Program-made: the position numbers and the translations under genes
Notes under the pieces: model-generated
What the model was told of the DNA's origin: nothing
The model's input: the letters and a program-made list of their open reading frames with translations, nothing else
The model's database searches: none
In this document: piece by piece, positions 1 to 10,277 of the stretch
How the letters are laid out: each line of letters begins with the position of its first letter
How positions within the stretch are numbered: position 1 is the first letter of the stretch
From: Acidobacteriota bacterium
GTDB taxonomy: Bacteria; Acidobacteriota; Blastocatellia; Pyrinomonadales; Pyrinomonadaceae
NCBI GenBank assembly: GCA_020200135.1
Contig: JAIVJI010000072.1
Span: 23,839-87,838, forward strand
Direction of reading: 5' to 3'
Length of the DNA stretch: 64,000 nt

Positions 1-153
1 GCGGAGTCGCGGGCGGCGCTGTTCATGAATCGAACCCGAACTGATAACGCCGCCGAAACTTTTGCGGCCCGGCCCTAACCTCCTCACGCGCAAGGCTCTC
101 AGGTCATACTCAGGCCGAAGCTCGTCCCCCGTCGCTGGTTCAATCTTCTTCAT
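1..153 (-). CDS. Antitoxin partner of BrnT-type toxin (partial, cut by window edge)
   Basis: The ATG at 151-153 opens 51 codons with no stop before the window edge, so the C-terminus is missing. It starts MKKIEPATGDELRPEYDL and continues with RVRRLGPGRKSFG, a start I associate with small antitoxins encoded directly after BrnT-like toxins. It overlaps the toxin stop by 14 nt, the usual coupling of a type II toxin-antitoxin operon. The DNA-binding part expected at the C-terminus is not visible, so assignment to the BrnA family proper is uncertain; it may be a different antitoxin family paired with a BrnT toxin. Confidence 0.6.
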   Translation of the reverse strand, partial: MKKIEPATGDELRPEYDLRALRVRRLGPGRKSFGGVISSGSIHEQRRPRLR

Positions 154-412
154 AAGTCTTGCGCTCCGCGGACGTTACCTCACGCGCGCTGATGAGGCGA
201 ACGGCATCACCGCTCTCCGTGTAGGAGACAATCAACAATCGCCCTTGCCGTGACTCCCCAATGATAATATAGCGATGCTCGTCAAAGGAATGATCCGGGT
301 CATAAAAATCAACGTAGAGCGGGTCGGCGAAGACGGTGCGTGCCTCTTCGAAAGAGACTCTGTGCTTCCCGAGATTGGCCTCGGCCTTTTCTTTATCCCA
401 CTCGAATTTCAC
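140..412 (-). CDS. brnT: BrnT family ribonuclease toxin
   Basis: A 90-residue protein of typical BrnT length. The N-terminal FEWDKEKAEANLGKHRVSFEEA block, the DPLY segment and the late VRLISAREVTSAERKTYEE block are the BrnT hallmarks, with Arg, His and Glu positions that serve RNA cleavage in the RelE-like fold. The start is a GTG at 410-412; no ATG is in frame upstream. The gene precedes its antitoxin and overlaps it by 14 nt. By family knowledge it cleaves RNA and inhibits translation when the antitoxin is degraded. An inverted repeat over the start codon may be the operator. Confidence 0.85.
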   Translation of the reverse strand: MKFEWDKEKAEANLGKHRVSFEEARTVFADPLYVDFYDPDHSFDEHRYIIIGESRQGRLLIVSYTESGDAVRLISAREVTSAERKTYEED

Positions 413-446
413 GAGGGCAATATATCATTGCGACTTAAGCTCGTGA
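409..446. promoter_or_regulatory. Nested inverted repeat at toxin start, possible TA operator
   Basis: TCACGAG (409-415) and CTCGTGA (440-446) form a perfect 7-bp inverted repeat, and inside it GCAAT (417-421) and ATTGC (427-431) form a second one. It covers the toxin start codon and the bases just upstream, where a toxin-antitoxin complex usually binds to autoregulate. The role is inferred from position only. Confidence 0.4.
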
Positions 447-554
447 TGATTCAGTGACAGGAGACGCATCGGCCTTGCCGCGCGGGGCGGTTTCTGATAC
501 ACAAGGCAGCCACACCGAATACAGAGTCAGAAGCCGAAGGGGTCTTGCGGGTTT

Positions 555-2516
<1,962 letters not shown>

Positions 2517-2592
2517 AACGCAGAACTTCGCCCCTTTTAGGAGTTTATTCGTAGGCGGAGAGAAAATCGCCTTTGAACGGAGGAAACCCCGG

Positions 2593-2973
2593 ATGGCCGC
2601 ACCTTTGATGGAGCAGCGTTCAGGCCCGCGCTACATGGTCCACATCAACGTCCGCGCCGAGTGGGACGACGAGAGCTCGGGCGAGCACGTCGTCGTCGAG
2701 GGCGAGACCGAGAACATCGGCCCGCAGGGCGCGCTCGTCCACCTCGAACGCCTGCCCGACGTCGGCAGCCGCGTCCACCTCATCGTCCCCGACGCCGAGG
2801 GGCGCCAGCTCGAAACCGTGGCCGAGGTGCTCCGGCTGGAGCGCAATCCCGTCCAGCCGCTCGCCGCGCTCCAACTGCTCGGCGAGACGGACGAGTGGCG
2901 CGGGCTGGTCTGGGAGCCGGCGGGCATCAAAGAGCGCGAGGCCGACGAGGACTACGGCGACTACGAGAACTGA
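2593..2973 (+). CDS. PilZ domain protein
   Basis: A 126-residue single-domain protein. RSGPRYMV near the N-terminus resembles the RxxxR di-GMP-contacting arm (here Arg-x3-Arg), and TENIGPQGALV matches the (D/N)xSxxG loop, with Gly in place of Ser. PilZ domains bind cyclic di-GMP and pass the signal to a partner; the partner is not evident here. A GGAGG sits 8 nt before the ATG. A strong terminator follows at 3008. A GGDEF protein is encoded at 20.4 kb in the same window. Confidence 0.75.
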   Translation: MAAPLMEQRSGPRYMVHINVRAEWDDESSGEHVVVEGETENIGPQGALVHLERLPDVGSRVHLIVPDAEGRQLETVAEVLRLERNPVQPLAALQLLGETDEWRGLVWEPAGIKEREADEDYGDYEN

Positions 2974-3007
2974 AGGCCGCACGACCGCGGCTTGCGAACG
3001 GCGAGAC

Positions 3008-3052
3008 GCCCGGCCGCGCCCGCACCCGGAGCGCGCGGCCGGGCATTGTTTT
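3008..3052 (+). terminator. Rho-independent terminator after the PilZ gene
   Basis: A perfect 12-bp GC stem (3008-3019 with 3033-3044) around a 13-nt loop is followed by ATTGTTTT. It lies 35 nt after the PilZ stop. Confidence 0.8.
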
Positions 3053-3130
3053 CGCGCTCCGGTTTGGTGCATCATTGGGCGCCGCAAGAACTGAGAGACG
3101 TAAAATCCGGCGGGCGCGGAGCGGAAGACC

Positions 3131-4468
3131 TTGGCGAAACAGAAACCAATCGTCCGGCAGGAGCCGGCCGGAGACGACGAAGAGGCGGCCGCCTCGCTCG
3201 CGCGCACAGAGGAGCGCGCGCGCGTCGTGCTGCGCCTCGCCACGCGCTCGGCGCTGTGGGTCGCCGTCCTCGTCCTCGTCATCCACTACCTGTTCGAGAC
3301 GGTGCGCTGGGTCTTCTACGCGCTGACGGGCGTCCTGCTCGTCGTCGTGCTCGCCATCTTCTTCGCCTACCTCATCTCGCCGCTCATCGAGCTGGTGCGC
3401 AAGGGGCTCGCGCGGCCGGCGCGCGGGGGCGGGCTGCGGCTGCTGCCGCGCACCGCCGCCATCGCCGTCGTCTACGTCGCCATCTTCGGCTCGCTGGGCC
3501 TGGGCATGTGGGCGCTCACACCGAGTCTCGGCAGGCAGATGGCCGACATCGCGGAGAAGGCGCCCGGCTACATCAACAACGCGCAGAAGCGCGCCGAGAG
3601 CCTCAACAGCATCTACGAAGAGCTCAGGATACCGGTGGCCGCGCGCAAGGCCGCCAACGAGGCCGCCACGCGGGCCATCGGCGGGGTGGGCACCTATATC
3701 ACGGGCGAGGGGTTCAACAACGCGCTCCACATGCTCGGCTACCTGCCCTACCTCGTCCTCATCCCCATCCTCGCCTTCTTCTTCCTCAAGGACGCGGACA
3801 GCTTCCGCCGCTCGGCGCTGATGATGCTGCCGCAGGGGCGCATCCGCTGGCGCGGCGACGAGCTGTTCCAGGACATCAACTCGACGCTGGCCGCGTACAT
3901 CCGCGCGCAGCTCATCGCCTGCCTCCTCATCGGCACCATCTGCACGGTCGCCTTCTACATCTTCGGCGTGAACTACGCGCTGCTGCTGGGCGTGGTGGCG
4001 GGCGTGTTCGAGTTCATCCCGCTGCTCGGCCCCGTCGTCGTCGCGGTGCTGGCGGGGACGGTCGCCGGGTTCGACGGCCTGACCAAGGCGCTCACCGTCC
4101 TCATCTTCCTCGGCGTGCTGCGCATCGTACACGACTACGTCGTCTACCCGCGCCTCATCGGCAGTGGGATTCACCTCCACCCGCTCGCGGTCATCCTCGC
4201 CATCCTCGCCGGGCACGAGCTGGCGGGCGTGGCCGGCATCTTCCTGGCCATCCCGGTCATCGCCGTCATGACCGTCACCTACCGCCACTGGCTCGAACAC
4301 CGCGGCAGCGCCGGCCTCGTCGCCGAGCTGCTCAAGCCGGCCGAGGCCCCGGCGCTCGACACGCCCCCCGCCGCCGCCGCCGAGGCGCACGGGACTTCGA
4401 CGCAGGCCCCGGCCGCCGCGCCGCAACCGGCGGCCGCCCCCGCCCCGCCCGAGCCGTCGGCGGGCTGA
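3131..4468 (+). CDS. AI-2E family transporter (YdiK/TqsA/PerM-like permease)
   Basis: A 445-residue polytopic membrane protein. Two hydrophobic segments near the N-terminus, a long amphipathic region rich in Lys and Glu, then LPYLVLIPILAFFFLKD and VAGVFEFIPLLGPVVVAVLAG are the typical AI-2E transporter blocks, ending with the last helices near residue 400. The C-terminal 40 residues are an Ala/Pro-rich tail. The family exports small molecules or sodium; the substrate here cannot be read from sequence. Translation probably starts at the TTG at 3131. It converges with the next gene, with only about 10 nt between stops. Confidence 0.88.
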   Translation: MAKQKPIVRQEPAGDDEEAAASLARTEERARVVLRLATRSALWVAVLVLVIHYLFETVRWVFYALTGVLLVVVLAIFFAYLISPLIELVRKGLARPARGGGLRLLPRTAAIAVVYVAIFGSLGLGMWALTPSLGRQMADIAEKAPGYINNAQKRAESLNSIYEELRIPVAARKAANEAATRAIGGVGTYITGEGFNNALHMLGYLPYLVLIPILAFFFLKDADSFRRSALMMLPQGRIRWRGDELFQDINSTLAAYIRAQLIACLLIGTICTVAFYIFGVNYALLLGVVAGVFEFIPLLGPVVVAVLAGTVAGFDGLTKALTVLIFLGVLRIVHDYVVYPRLIGSGIHLHPLAVILAILAGHELAGVAGIFLAIPVIAVMTVTYRHWLEHRGSAGLVAELLKPAEAPALDTPPAAAAEAHGTSTQAPAAAPQPAAAPAPPEPSAG

Positions 4469-4478
4469 CCGTCACCCC

Positions 4479-5531
4479 TCAAACACCCTGCCGCGTCCGC
4501 GCGCGAGACCAGCGCCGAAGCTCCGGCGCCAGGTCCGGGAAGACGAGCGCCCTCTTCGTCCACGCGTAGTCGCGCAGGCCGTTGACCGCCGTGAGCGTCG
4601 GGTGATAGCGCTCGTAGATGTCTTCGGCCTCCACGTCGCCCCAACTGCCGTCCGCGTTCTGCGTCGCGAGCAGGAAGTCCGTGCCCCCGCGGATGAGCGC
4701 GTGGCGGTCGGAGAGGCCGAAGGACTTCAGCGAGTCGATCATCTCGCCGGCGGCGTCCGCGTCCGCCAGACCGATCACGTCGTCGAGCGAGTCCTTCAGG
4801 AACTCGTACTCCGCGGGGAGCCAGCGCGGCGAGAGCTTGTAGGTGCTGTAGCCGTTCAGCGTGTAGACGACGTGCGTGACGGCGTAGACCGCCCAGATGA
4901 AATCCTCGTAGCCGTCGGACAGCGGCGGGTAAGGGCGCATGACGGGCAGCCACCTGATGGCGTCCGCGTAACCGGCCCCGAGCTTCACCCCGTAGCGCTC
5001 GCCCAGATAACTCCTGATGAGCGCCAGCAGCCACACCTCGTAACGGCTCACACGCTTGAGACGCCTCCGGCAGCCGCGGCAGGTCTTGCGGCCCCGGGGG
5101 TTGGCCTCGCCGCACGCGCAGTCGGCGGGGAGGTCCGCGGGCGGCGGCTCGGCCGCCGGGTCGAACCAGAGGAGGTCTTCGGCGCTGACGCGCGCCGCCG
5201 CGCGCCGCACCCCGCGCCGGAAGGCCGCGTCGCGCAGGCCCAAACGGTCGGCCGACAGCCCGCCGAAGACCGCCTGCGCGACCGTCTCGGCGTCGGCGTC
5301 TTCGGGCACCGCCGGGTGCTCGCTCCGCCAGCGGCGCGCGCGCTCGACGGCCATCCGGCGCGCGTCGCGTCGCAGCGCGGCGTCGCGCGAGGTCGAGGCG
5401 ATCCAGTGCAGGCAGAAGATGTAGTCGAACCCGTAGGCGGCGAAGTTCTCCGGGTCGCGTGCCGTGCGGTAGATGAACTCCAGCCCGCGCCGTGTGGCGG
5501 CCTCGCGCCGCGCCTTTCGCGTCTCTGACAT
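4479..5531 (-). CDS. Unknown protein with zinc ribbon and QW-like terpene-cyclase motif
   Basis: Starts at ATG 5529-5531, where GGAGGT lies just upstream; an in-frame start 66 nt earlier has no such site. The product has 350 residues and no signal peptide. A four-Cys element, CACGE then CRGC (about residues 160-175), should bind zinc. Near the C-terminus LLATQNADGSWGD matches the QW motif of (alpha/alpha)6 prenyltransferase/terpene-cyclase folds, followed by ERYHPTLTAVNGL, which also suits such a repeat. No catalytic DxDD is seen, so it is probably not a cyclase. I do not recognise a named family; a helical-barrel protein is the best inference. Confidence 0.55.
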   Translation of the reverse strand: MSETRKARREAATRRGLEFIYRTARDPENFAAYGFDYIFCLHWIASTSRDAALRRDARRMAVERARRWRSEHPAVPEDADAETVAQAVFGGLSADRLGLRDAAFRRGVRRAAARVSAEDLLWFDPAAEPPPADLPADCACGEANPRGRKTCRGCRRRLKRVSRYEVWLLALIRSYLGERYGVKLGAGYADAIRWLPVMRPYPPLSDGYEDFIWAVYAVTHVVYTLNGYSTYKLSPRWLPAEYEFLKDSLDDVIGLADADAAGEMIDSLKSFGLSDRHALIRGGTDFLLATQNADGSWGDVEAEDIYERYHPTLTAVNGLRDYAWTKRALVFPDLAPELRRWSRARTRQGV

Positions 5532-5777
5532 GGCACCTCCCGTAACGGACGCGCCGGGTGTCGCGTGAATCGTCGGACGCGCAACTATAACGCACAACCC
5601 GGCGATAATTAGGTTGATTATTTTCCCGGTTTGAGGCTTAATGCTGCCGTCTCAAGTCGGCCTCATGATCCCGCTGTTCTCCCCCGTACAGACGGCGGAA
5701 TCGTCAGAGTTAATATAGAGGTTGTTAGCTTCCCGACTTCGCCCACACGGTTCAAAGGACACAAGGAGTTCCCCCCG

Positions 5778-6164
5778 ATGCCGTACCCCCGCAGGCGCGT
5801 TCTGTGCGCGGAGCCACACGAGGACACGTGTCGGCTCATCACCATGCTGCTCGAACGCCAGGGCCACGAGGTCGTCTCGGCGGCGACGCTGGCCGACTCC
5901 GTCCGCCTGGCCGGCGAGGGCGGCTTCGACCTCTACATGCTCGACGACGAGTACATCGACGGCACGGCGCTCCAGCTCTGCAAGCGCCTGCGCGAGATGA
6001 CGCCGCAGACGCCCATCCTCTTCTTCTCCGCGCACGCGTTCGCGCGCGACCGCGAGCTGGCGCTCGAGGCCGGCGCCTCGGCCTACCTCAACAAGCCCGA
6101 CGACCTCTTCGACATCGTCCAGACGGTCAACTCGATCCTCTCGGGCAAGTCCGCCCGCGGCTAG
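5778..6164 (+). CDS. Stand-alone response regulator receiver protein
   Basis: The ATG at 5778 is preceded by AAGGAG; the product has 128 residues and consists of one receiver domain. The phospho-acceptor is Asp56 (DLYMLD), the switch Ser is Ser84 and the conserved lysine Lys106 (LNKP). The acidic pocket is reduced to Glu12. With no output domain it probably acts by protein contact, like CheY or Spo0F. It shares the length and the RVLCAE/RILCAE opening with the next gene, its tandem paralogue. No histidine kinase is nearby. Confidence 0.85.
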   Translation: MPYPRRRVLCAEPHEDTCRLITMLLERQGHEVVSAATLADSVRLAGEGGFDLYMLDDEYIDGTALQLCKRLREMTPQTPILFFSAHAFARDRELALEAGASAYLNKPDDLFDIVQTVNSILSGKSARG

Positions 6165-6176
6165 GCCGCCCGCGCC

Positions 6177-6223
6177 GGGAAGCCTTGACTGAGGCCGCCC
6201 CGGCGTTTTAATTTAGGCTTCCC
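6177..6223 (+). promoter_or_regulatory. Candidate promoter of second receiver gene inside a 9-bp inverted repeat
   Basis: TTGACT (6185-6190), a 17-nt spacer and TTAATT (6208-6213) resemble a sigma-70 promoter about 75 nt before the second receiver gene. A perfect inverted repeat, GGGAAGCCT (6177-6185) and AGGCTTCCC (6215-6223), brackets it and could be a repressor site or a hairpin. This is inferred from sequence alone. Confidence 0.35.
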
Positions 6224-6284
6224 CTGAAGTTCCCCTCGCTCTCGCTTCCCCTTCTGTGACTCTCTCTCGTCGGGGTGTGTCTGA

Positions 6285-6656
6285 ATGCCGGAAGGAAAGA
6301 GGCGCATTCTGTGCGCCGAGTCGAACAAGGACGTGGGCGATCTGATCGCCCTCATGCTCACGCGCAAGGGTTACGAAGTCGAGTCGGTGCAGACGGCCGC
6401 CGACTGCCTCAAGGTGGCCGCGACCGACCGCTTCGACCTCTACATCCTCAACGACACCTACATCGACGCCGACAGCCTCGAACTCTGCCGCCTGCTGCGC
6501 GAGATAGACCCCGTCACGCCCGTCCTCCTCTTCTCGCTCGAAACCCCCGGCCCGCAGCAGCGCAAGGCCGTCGAGGCCGGCGCCAAGATTTACAAGAGCA
6601 AGACCTCCGACTTCGTCTCGCTCGTCCAGACCATCGACCGGCTCTTGCAGAGCTAA
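6285..6656 (+). CDS. Pseudo-receiver paralogue with Asn at the phosphorylation site
   Basis: A 123-residue single receiver domain, the tandem paralogue of the gene ending at 6164. Aligned to it, the phospho-acceptor Asp56 is Asn56 (DLYILN), while Ser84 and Lys106 are kept. The next residue is Asp57, as in the paralogue, but it is out of register for normal phosphotransfer. This suggests a receiver that cannot be phosphorylated at the usual site and acts constitutively or by partner binding. The gene ends at a composite palindromic terminator shared with carA on the other strand. Confidence 0.8.
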   Translation: MPEGKRRILCAESNKDVGDLIALMLTRKGYEVESVQTAADCLKVAATDRFDLYILNDTYIDADSLELCRLLREIDPVTPVLLFSLETPGPQQRKAVEAGAKIYKSKTSDFVSLVQTIDRLLQS

Positions 6657-6660
6657 AGAA

Positions 6661-6788
6661 GTAGGCGGTGGTCGGTGGCCAGTACTCAGTAGCAAGAAAA
6701 AGAAACGGGCGGCGCGTCTCAGCCTCCGGGCCGGGCGCGCCGCCTCCGTCTTCTACTGTCCACTGACTACCGTCTACCGACCACCGCC
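6661..6788. terminator. Composite bidirectional terminator with long heptad-type palindrome
   Basis: Outer arms at about 6663-6692 and 6752-6786, made of GTAGGCGGTGGTCGGT-type and CAGTAG-type units, are inverted copies of each other. Inside lies a GC hairpin, GGCGGCGCG pairing with CGCGCCGCC (6709-6753). It sits between convergent genes, and its right arm covers the last codons of carA. The same arm sequence type recurs at 23.4, 25.0 and 54.1 kb. Confidence 0.65.
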
Positions 6789-7879
6789 TTCTCCCCCATC
6801 AGCTCGACGAAGCGCCGGAAGTGGTGCTCGGCGTCGTGCGGGCCGGGGGCGGCCTCGGGGTGGTACTGGACGGAGATGACGGGCAGGCTCTTGTGGCGCA
6901 TCCCCTCGACGCAGCCGTCGTTGAGGTTGACGTGCGTGACCTCGACCTCGGCGGGCAGGCTCTCCCTGCTCACCGCGAAGCCGTGGTTGTGCGAGGTGAT
7001 CTCGACCCTGCCGCTAGCCAGGTCCTTCACCGGCTGGTTGCCGCCGCGGTGGCCGAAGCGCAGCTTGTAGGTCTCGCCGCCGAAGGCGCGCCCGAGCAGC
7101 TGGTGCCCGAAGCAGATGCCGAAGGTCGGGACGCCCCCCTTCACCAGGTCGCGAATCTCGGAGACGACCTCGGTCATCGAGGCCGGGTCGCCCGGCCCGT
7201 TCGAGAGGTAGACGCCGTCCGGGCGCATCGCCAGAACGTCGGCCGCCGGCGTCGAGGCCGGGACGACCGTCACCCGACAGCCGAGCGCGGCCAGCTCTTT
7301 CAGCGAGTTCCGCTTCACGCCGAAGTCGTAGCAGACGACGCGGAAGCGCTCCTCGCCCGCGGCCGGAATTTCGTACGCGCTCGGCGTCGTCACCGCGCTC
7401 GCCAGCTCGCGGTTCTCCATCGGCGTCGAGGCGCGCGCCTTCCCGAGCAGGCTCGCCTCGTCGAGGTCTACTGAGGAGACGCACGCGCGCATCGCGCCCT
7501 TGTCGCGGATGTGTCGGACGAGCGCGCGCGTGTCGATGTGTTCGACGGCGGGGACGTTCCAACGTTTGAGGTACGAGTCGAGCGACTCCTCCGAGCGCCA
7601 GTTCGAGGCCAGCCGGCTCGCCTCGCGCACGACGAAGCCCTCGACCCACGGGCGCGCCGACTCCGCGTCCGCGGCGTTGACGCCGTAGTTGCCGATGAGC
7701 GGGTAGGTCATGCAGACGATCTGCCCGGCGTAGGACGGGTCGGTCAGGACCTCCTGGTAGCCGGACATCGACGTGTTGAAGACCATCTCGCCGCACGCCT
7801 CGCCCTCGGCGCCCCACGCGCGCCCGCGGAAGGCGCGCCCGTCTTCGAGCACTAACAGAGCCGGCCTGTTTTCCTTCAT
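6767..7879 (-). CDS. carA: Carbamoyl-phosphate synthase small (glutaminase) subunit
   Basis: A 370-residue protein of the standard CarA length. The N-terminal half has the CarA-specific domain ([34 protein letters not shown]-like YPLIGNYG). The C-terminal half is a class I glutamine amidotransferase: LSNGPGDP, the nucleophile-elbow Cys in [10 protein letters not shown], and the His/Glu pair in [13 protein letters not shown]. It supplies ammonia to CarB for pyrimidine and arginine synthesis. carB is not in the window. It is the last gene of a leftward operon, 32 nt after the secreted-protein gene, with its start ATG at 7877-7879. Confidence 0.96.
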   Translation of the reverse strand: MKENRPALLVLEDGRAFRGRAWGAEGEACGEMVFNTSMSGYQEVLTDPSYAGQIVCMTYPLIGNYGVNAADAESARPWVEGFVVREASRLASNWRSEESLDSYLKRWNVPAVEHIDTRALVRHIRDKGAMRACVSSVDLDEASLLGKARASTPMENRELASAVTTPSAYEIPAAGEERFRVVCYDFGVKRNSLKELAALGCRVTVVPASTPAADVLAMRPDGVYLSNGPGDPASMTEVVSEIRDLVKGGVPTFGICFGHQLLGRAFGGETYKLRFGHRGGNQPVKDLASGRVEITSHNHGFAVSRESLPAEVEVTHVNLNDGCVEGMRHKSLPVISVQYHPEAAPGPHDAEHHFRRFVELMGEKAVVGRR

Positions 7880-7911
7880 CTCGGTTTCGTCGCTTCCCTG
7901 TCGCCTTCGCC

Positions 7912-8922
7912 CTACTTCGCCGCCCCCGGCCGCAGAGTCATCGTGTCCAGAATCTGCGTGAAGCTCACGTAGTACTCGGCGGCGTGCGGGTTGGCGTTGG
8001 CGATCATCAGCCGCCGCACCTTGCGCACGAGCGGCAAGTCCTCCGCCCCGAGCACCGCCACCACGTCACTCTCGCCGTCGGGGACTTCCCTCGTCAGGCT
8101 GAGGAAGGCACCCCATTCGCCCTTCGACGCGTCGCCGAAAGCCTTGAGGAACTGTTCGCGGCTGGTCCTGGGTTTCTCGCGCGGCGCTATCAGCGAGAGC
8201 CTTTCGAGCCTCGCGCGCAAAGTTGCCTGCGTCTCCGGCGACACGCCAGCCAGGTTGTCCGCCTTGAGGCCGCGCCGCGCCTCGGGCGTCGCCTGCATGA
8301 GCAGGAGCGCGAGCGCCACTTCGCGCCCGGGGTGGCCGGCCGTCCCGGCTATCTTGAGGAGCGCGGGCGTGGCCTGCGCCTCGTCCATGCTGCCGTAGAT
8401 GAAGAGCGCGCCCAGGAAGCGTTCGACCTTGTAAGCGCCGTGCCGCGGCAGGTAGTACACGGGATTCGGGTGCGCGAGCCAGCGCTCGCCCGCCGCCGAC
8501 ACGTCGAAGCCCTCGGCGCCGAGGCGCGCCAGCGTCGGCACCCAGACTTGTAAGTTCACCTCGCCGAGGTCGACCGCCGTGTACTGCCGGAGCTGCTCGG
8601 CCTTCGAGGCGGGCGACGGGTCGAGCGAGACGAGGAGGTTGCTGCCGTCGAAGCGGAACCAGGGGTCGGACTCCGGGTCTTTGAGCGCAGCGCGCAGGCA
8701 GGGCAGCAGATTCTTCCGGTCGGCCTTCACCTTCTCCCAGAAGCGATCCATCGCCGCCGAGCGTGCGTCGCTCTCGGCCTCGTTCTTGATGCGCGAGGGC
8801 TTGAAGTTGTAAGTGGCCTTCACGTCGCGCGCGAACTCCTCGCACGCGCGCCGGGCGGCGTGCGCTGGGGCGGCGGCGGCGCACAGCACGGCGGTCGCGA
8901 GTACCAGCAGAAGACGAGCCAA
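7912..8922 (-). CDS. Secreted protein of unknown function
   Basis: Starts at TTG 8920-8922, with AAGGAG eight nucleotides upstream; the frame continues open much further but only as a shadow of the genes upstream. The 336-residue product begins with a clear Sec signal peptide ([21 protein letters not shown]) cleaved before ARRAC. The rest is mainly helical, with phrases such as [26 protein letters not shown] that suggest HEAT-like repeats. No catalytic motif is seen. It lies in the lepB-carA operon, with gaps of about 32 nt on each side. I do not recognise the family. Confidence 0.6.
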   Translation of the reverse strand: MARLLLVLATAVLCAAAAPAHAARRACEEFARDVKATYNFKPSRIKNEAESDARSAAMDRFWEKVKADRKNLLPCLRAALKDPESDPWFRFDGSNLLVSLDPSPASKAEQLRQYTAVDLGEVNLQVWVPTLARLGAEGFDVSAAGERWLAHPNPVYYLPRHGAYKVERFLGALFIYGSMDEAQATPALLKIAGTAGHPGREVALALLLMQATPEARRGLKADNLAGVSPETQATLRARLERLSLIAPREKPRTSREQFLKAFGDASKGEWGAFLSLTREVPDGESDVVAVLGAEDLPLVRKVRRLMIANANPHAAEYYVSFTQILDTMTLRPGAAK

Positions 8923-8954
8923 CGCGTGGACTCCTTTCAAGGCGGGGGCCGCCT

Positions 8955-10268
8955 TCAAGCCTGCGTGCGCAGGAACTGCTGCGCCTCGTTGAGCCAGCGC
9001 TTGTCGGCGCGGTACTTGTAAGCGGGCGCGGTGCGCACGGCCTCGACGCAGCGCTGCATCCACTCTTTGGCCCCGCGCAGGTCGCCCGCGCCGGCGGCGG
9101 CGCGCCCCATCAGGTAGAGCGCCTCGGGGTCGGACGGGCGGCGCGCGAGGAAGCGTTCGAGCGCGTCGCCCGCGTCCGCGAACTGCCCGGCCGCGAGGTA
9201 GGTCGCGCCGACCTCGCGCCAGATTTCGTGCTGCGCGTGCGAGTCGTCGCGCGAGACGGCCTCGCCGAAGTGCGCGATGGCCTCGGGCAGGCGCGACTCG
9301 GCGCGCGCGATGCGCCCGAGCTGGTAGTGCGCGTCGGTCTCCTCGGGGTCTATCTCGACGGCGCGCAGGAAGCGCGCGCGCGCCTCGGCGAACTCCTTGC
9401 GCTGCTGGTGCAGGAGCCCGAGGTTGTAGTGCGCGGACGCGTCGGCCGGGTTGAGCGTCGCCGCCTCGAGGTTCTGCCGGAACGAGGCTCGCGCGCGCTG
9501 GGCGCGCTGCGCCTCGACGACGTAAGCGCGCACGAGGAAGAAGACCAGCAGCACGAGGAACGGCGACGCGAGCAGCGCGCTGAGGATGGGCAGCAGCGCG
9601 AGCGCCGGCGTCATCAGCAGCGCGCTGAAGACGACCACCAGCGCCGCCTTCCACCACGCGACGCGGAAGACCTCGCGCACGGCGGCCACGGCCCAGAGGC
9701 TGAAGAGGATGAGCGGCTGGACGATTATCACCAGCGCCGCCCGCGGCATCACCGCCGCGAGCCGCGCCCACAGCGCGCGCGCCTCCTCGTCGGTCGGCCC
9801 GCCGGGCGAGGCCTGCTTCATCGTCTCGTTGAGCGCGAGCAGCGACTCGCGCACCGACACGCTCAGGCCGGCCGCCTGGTCGAGGTACGCGAGCGGGAGC
9901 GCCGCCAGGGAGGCCGCCGCCAGCGCGTAGAGCGTCGTCGAGCCGGCCGCGCCGTACTCCTGCCGCAGCACCAGCCCGAAGCCGCCGCGCCGCTCGAAGA
10001 GGTTGGCGAAGAGGATGGTCAGCGGGACGTAGACGAGCGCGACCAGCAGCACCGAGCCCGCCGAAGAGAAGAGCACGCCCACGGCCGCCCACGCCCCGTA
10101 CTGCGCGGCGAGACCCGCCAGCTCGCGCCACTGCCCCAGCAGCGTGTGCGCCACCTGCAACAGCACCGCCAGCAGCGCCGCCTGCCCCAGCGACACGCGC
10201 TCGCGCACCTCCACCATCCCGCGCGCCGGCGCGTAGAACATCAACAGCAGGGGTCGCAGCCAGTCCAT
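8955..10268 (-). CDS. Yip1-like membrane domain plus TPR protein
   Basis: A 437-residue protein. The first 260 residues hold about five to six membrane segments with the opening LLLMFYAPARGMVEVRER, a start typical of YIP1-domain proteins in this phylum. From about residue 280 tetratricopeptide repeats follow: NPADASAHYNLGLLHQQRKEF, DPEETDAHYQLGRIARAESR and RRPSDPEALYLMGRAAAGAG. It is likely a membrane-anchored protein-interaction scaffold. It is 9 nt downstream of lepB and is probably translated from the same message. No enzymatic motif is seen. Confidence 0.75.
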   Translation of the reverse strand: MDWLRPLLLMFYAPARGMVEVRERVSLGQAALLAVLLQVAHTLLGQWRELAGLAAQYGAWAAVGVLFSSAGSVLLVALVYVPLTILFANLFERRGGFGLVLRQEYGAAGSTTLYALAAASLAALPLAYLDQAAGLSVSVRESLLALNETMKQASPGGPTDEEARALWARLAAVMPRAALVIIVQPLILFSLWAVAAVREVFRVAWWKAALVVVFSALLMTPALALLPILSALLASPFLVLLVFFLVRAYVVEAQRAQRARASFRQNLEAATLNPADASAHYNLGLLHQQRKEFAEARARFLRAVEIDPEETDAHYQLGRIARAESRLPEAIAHFGEAVSRDDSHAQHEIWREVGATYLAAGQFADAGDALERFLARRPSDPEALYLMGRAAAGAGDLRGAKEWMQRCVEAVRTAPAYKYRADKRWLNEAQQFLRTQA

Positions 10269-10277
10269 AGCTTCGGC

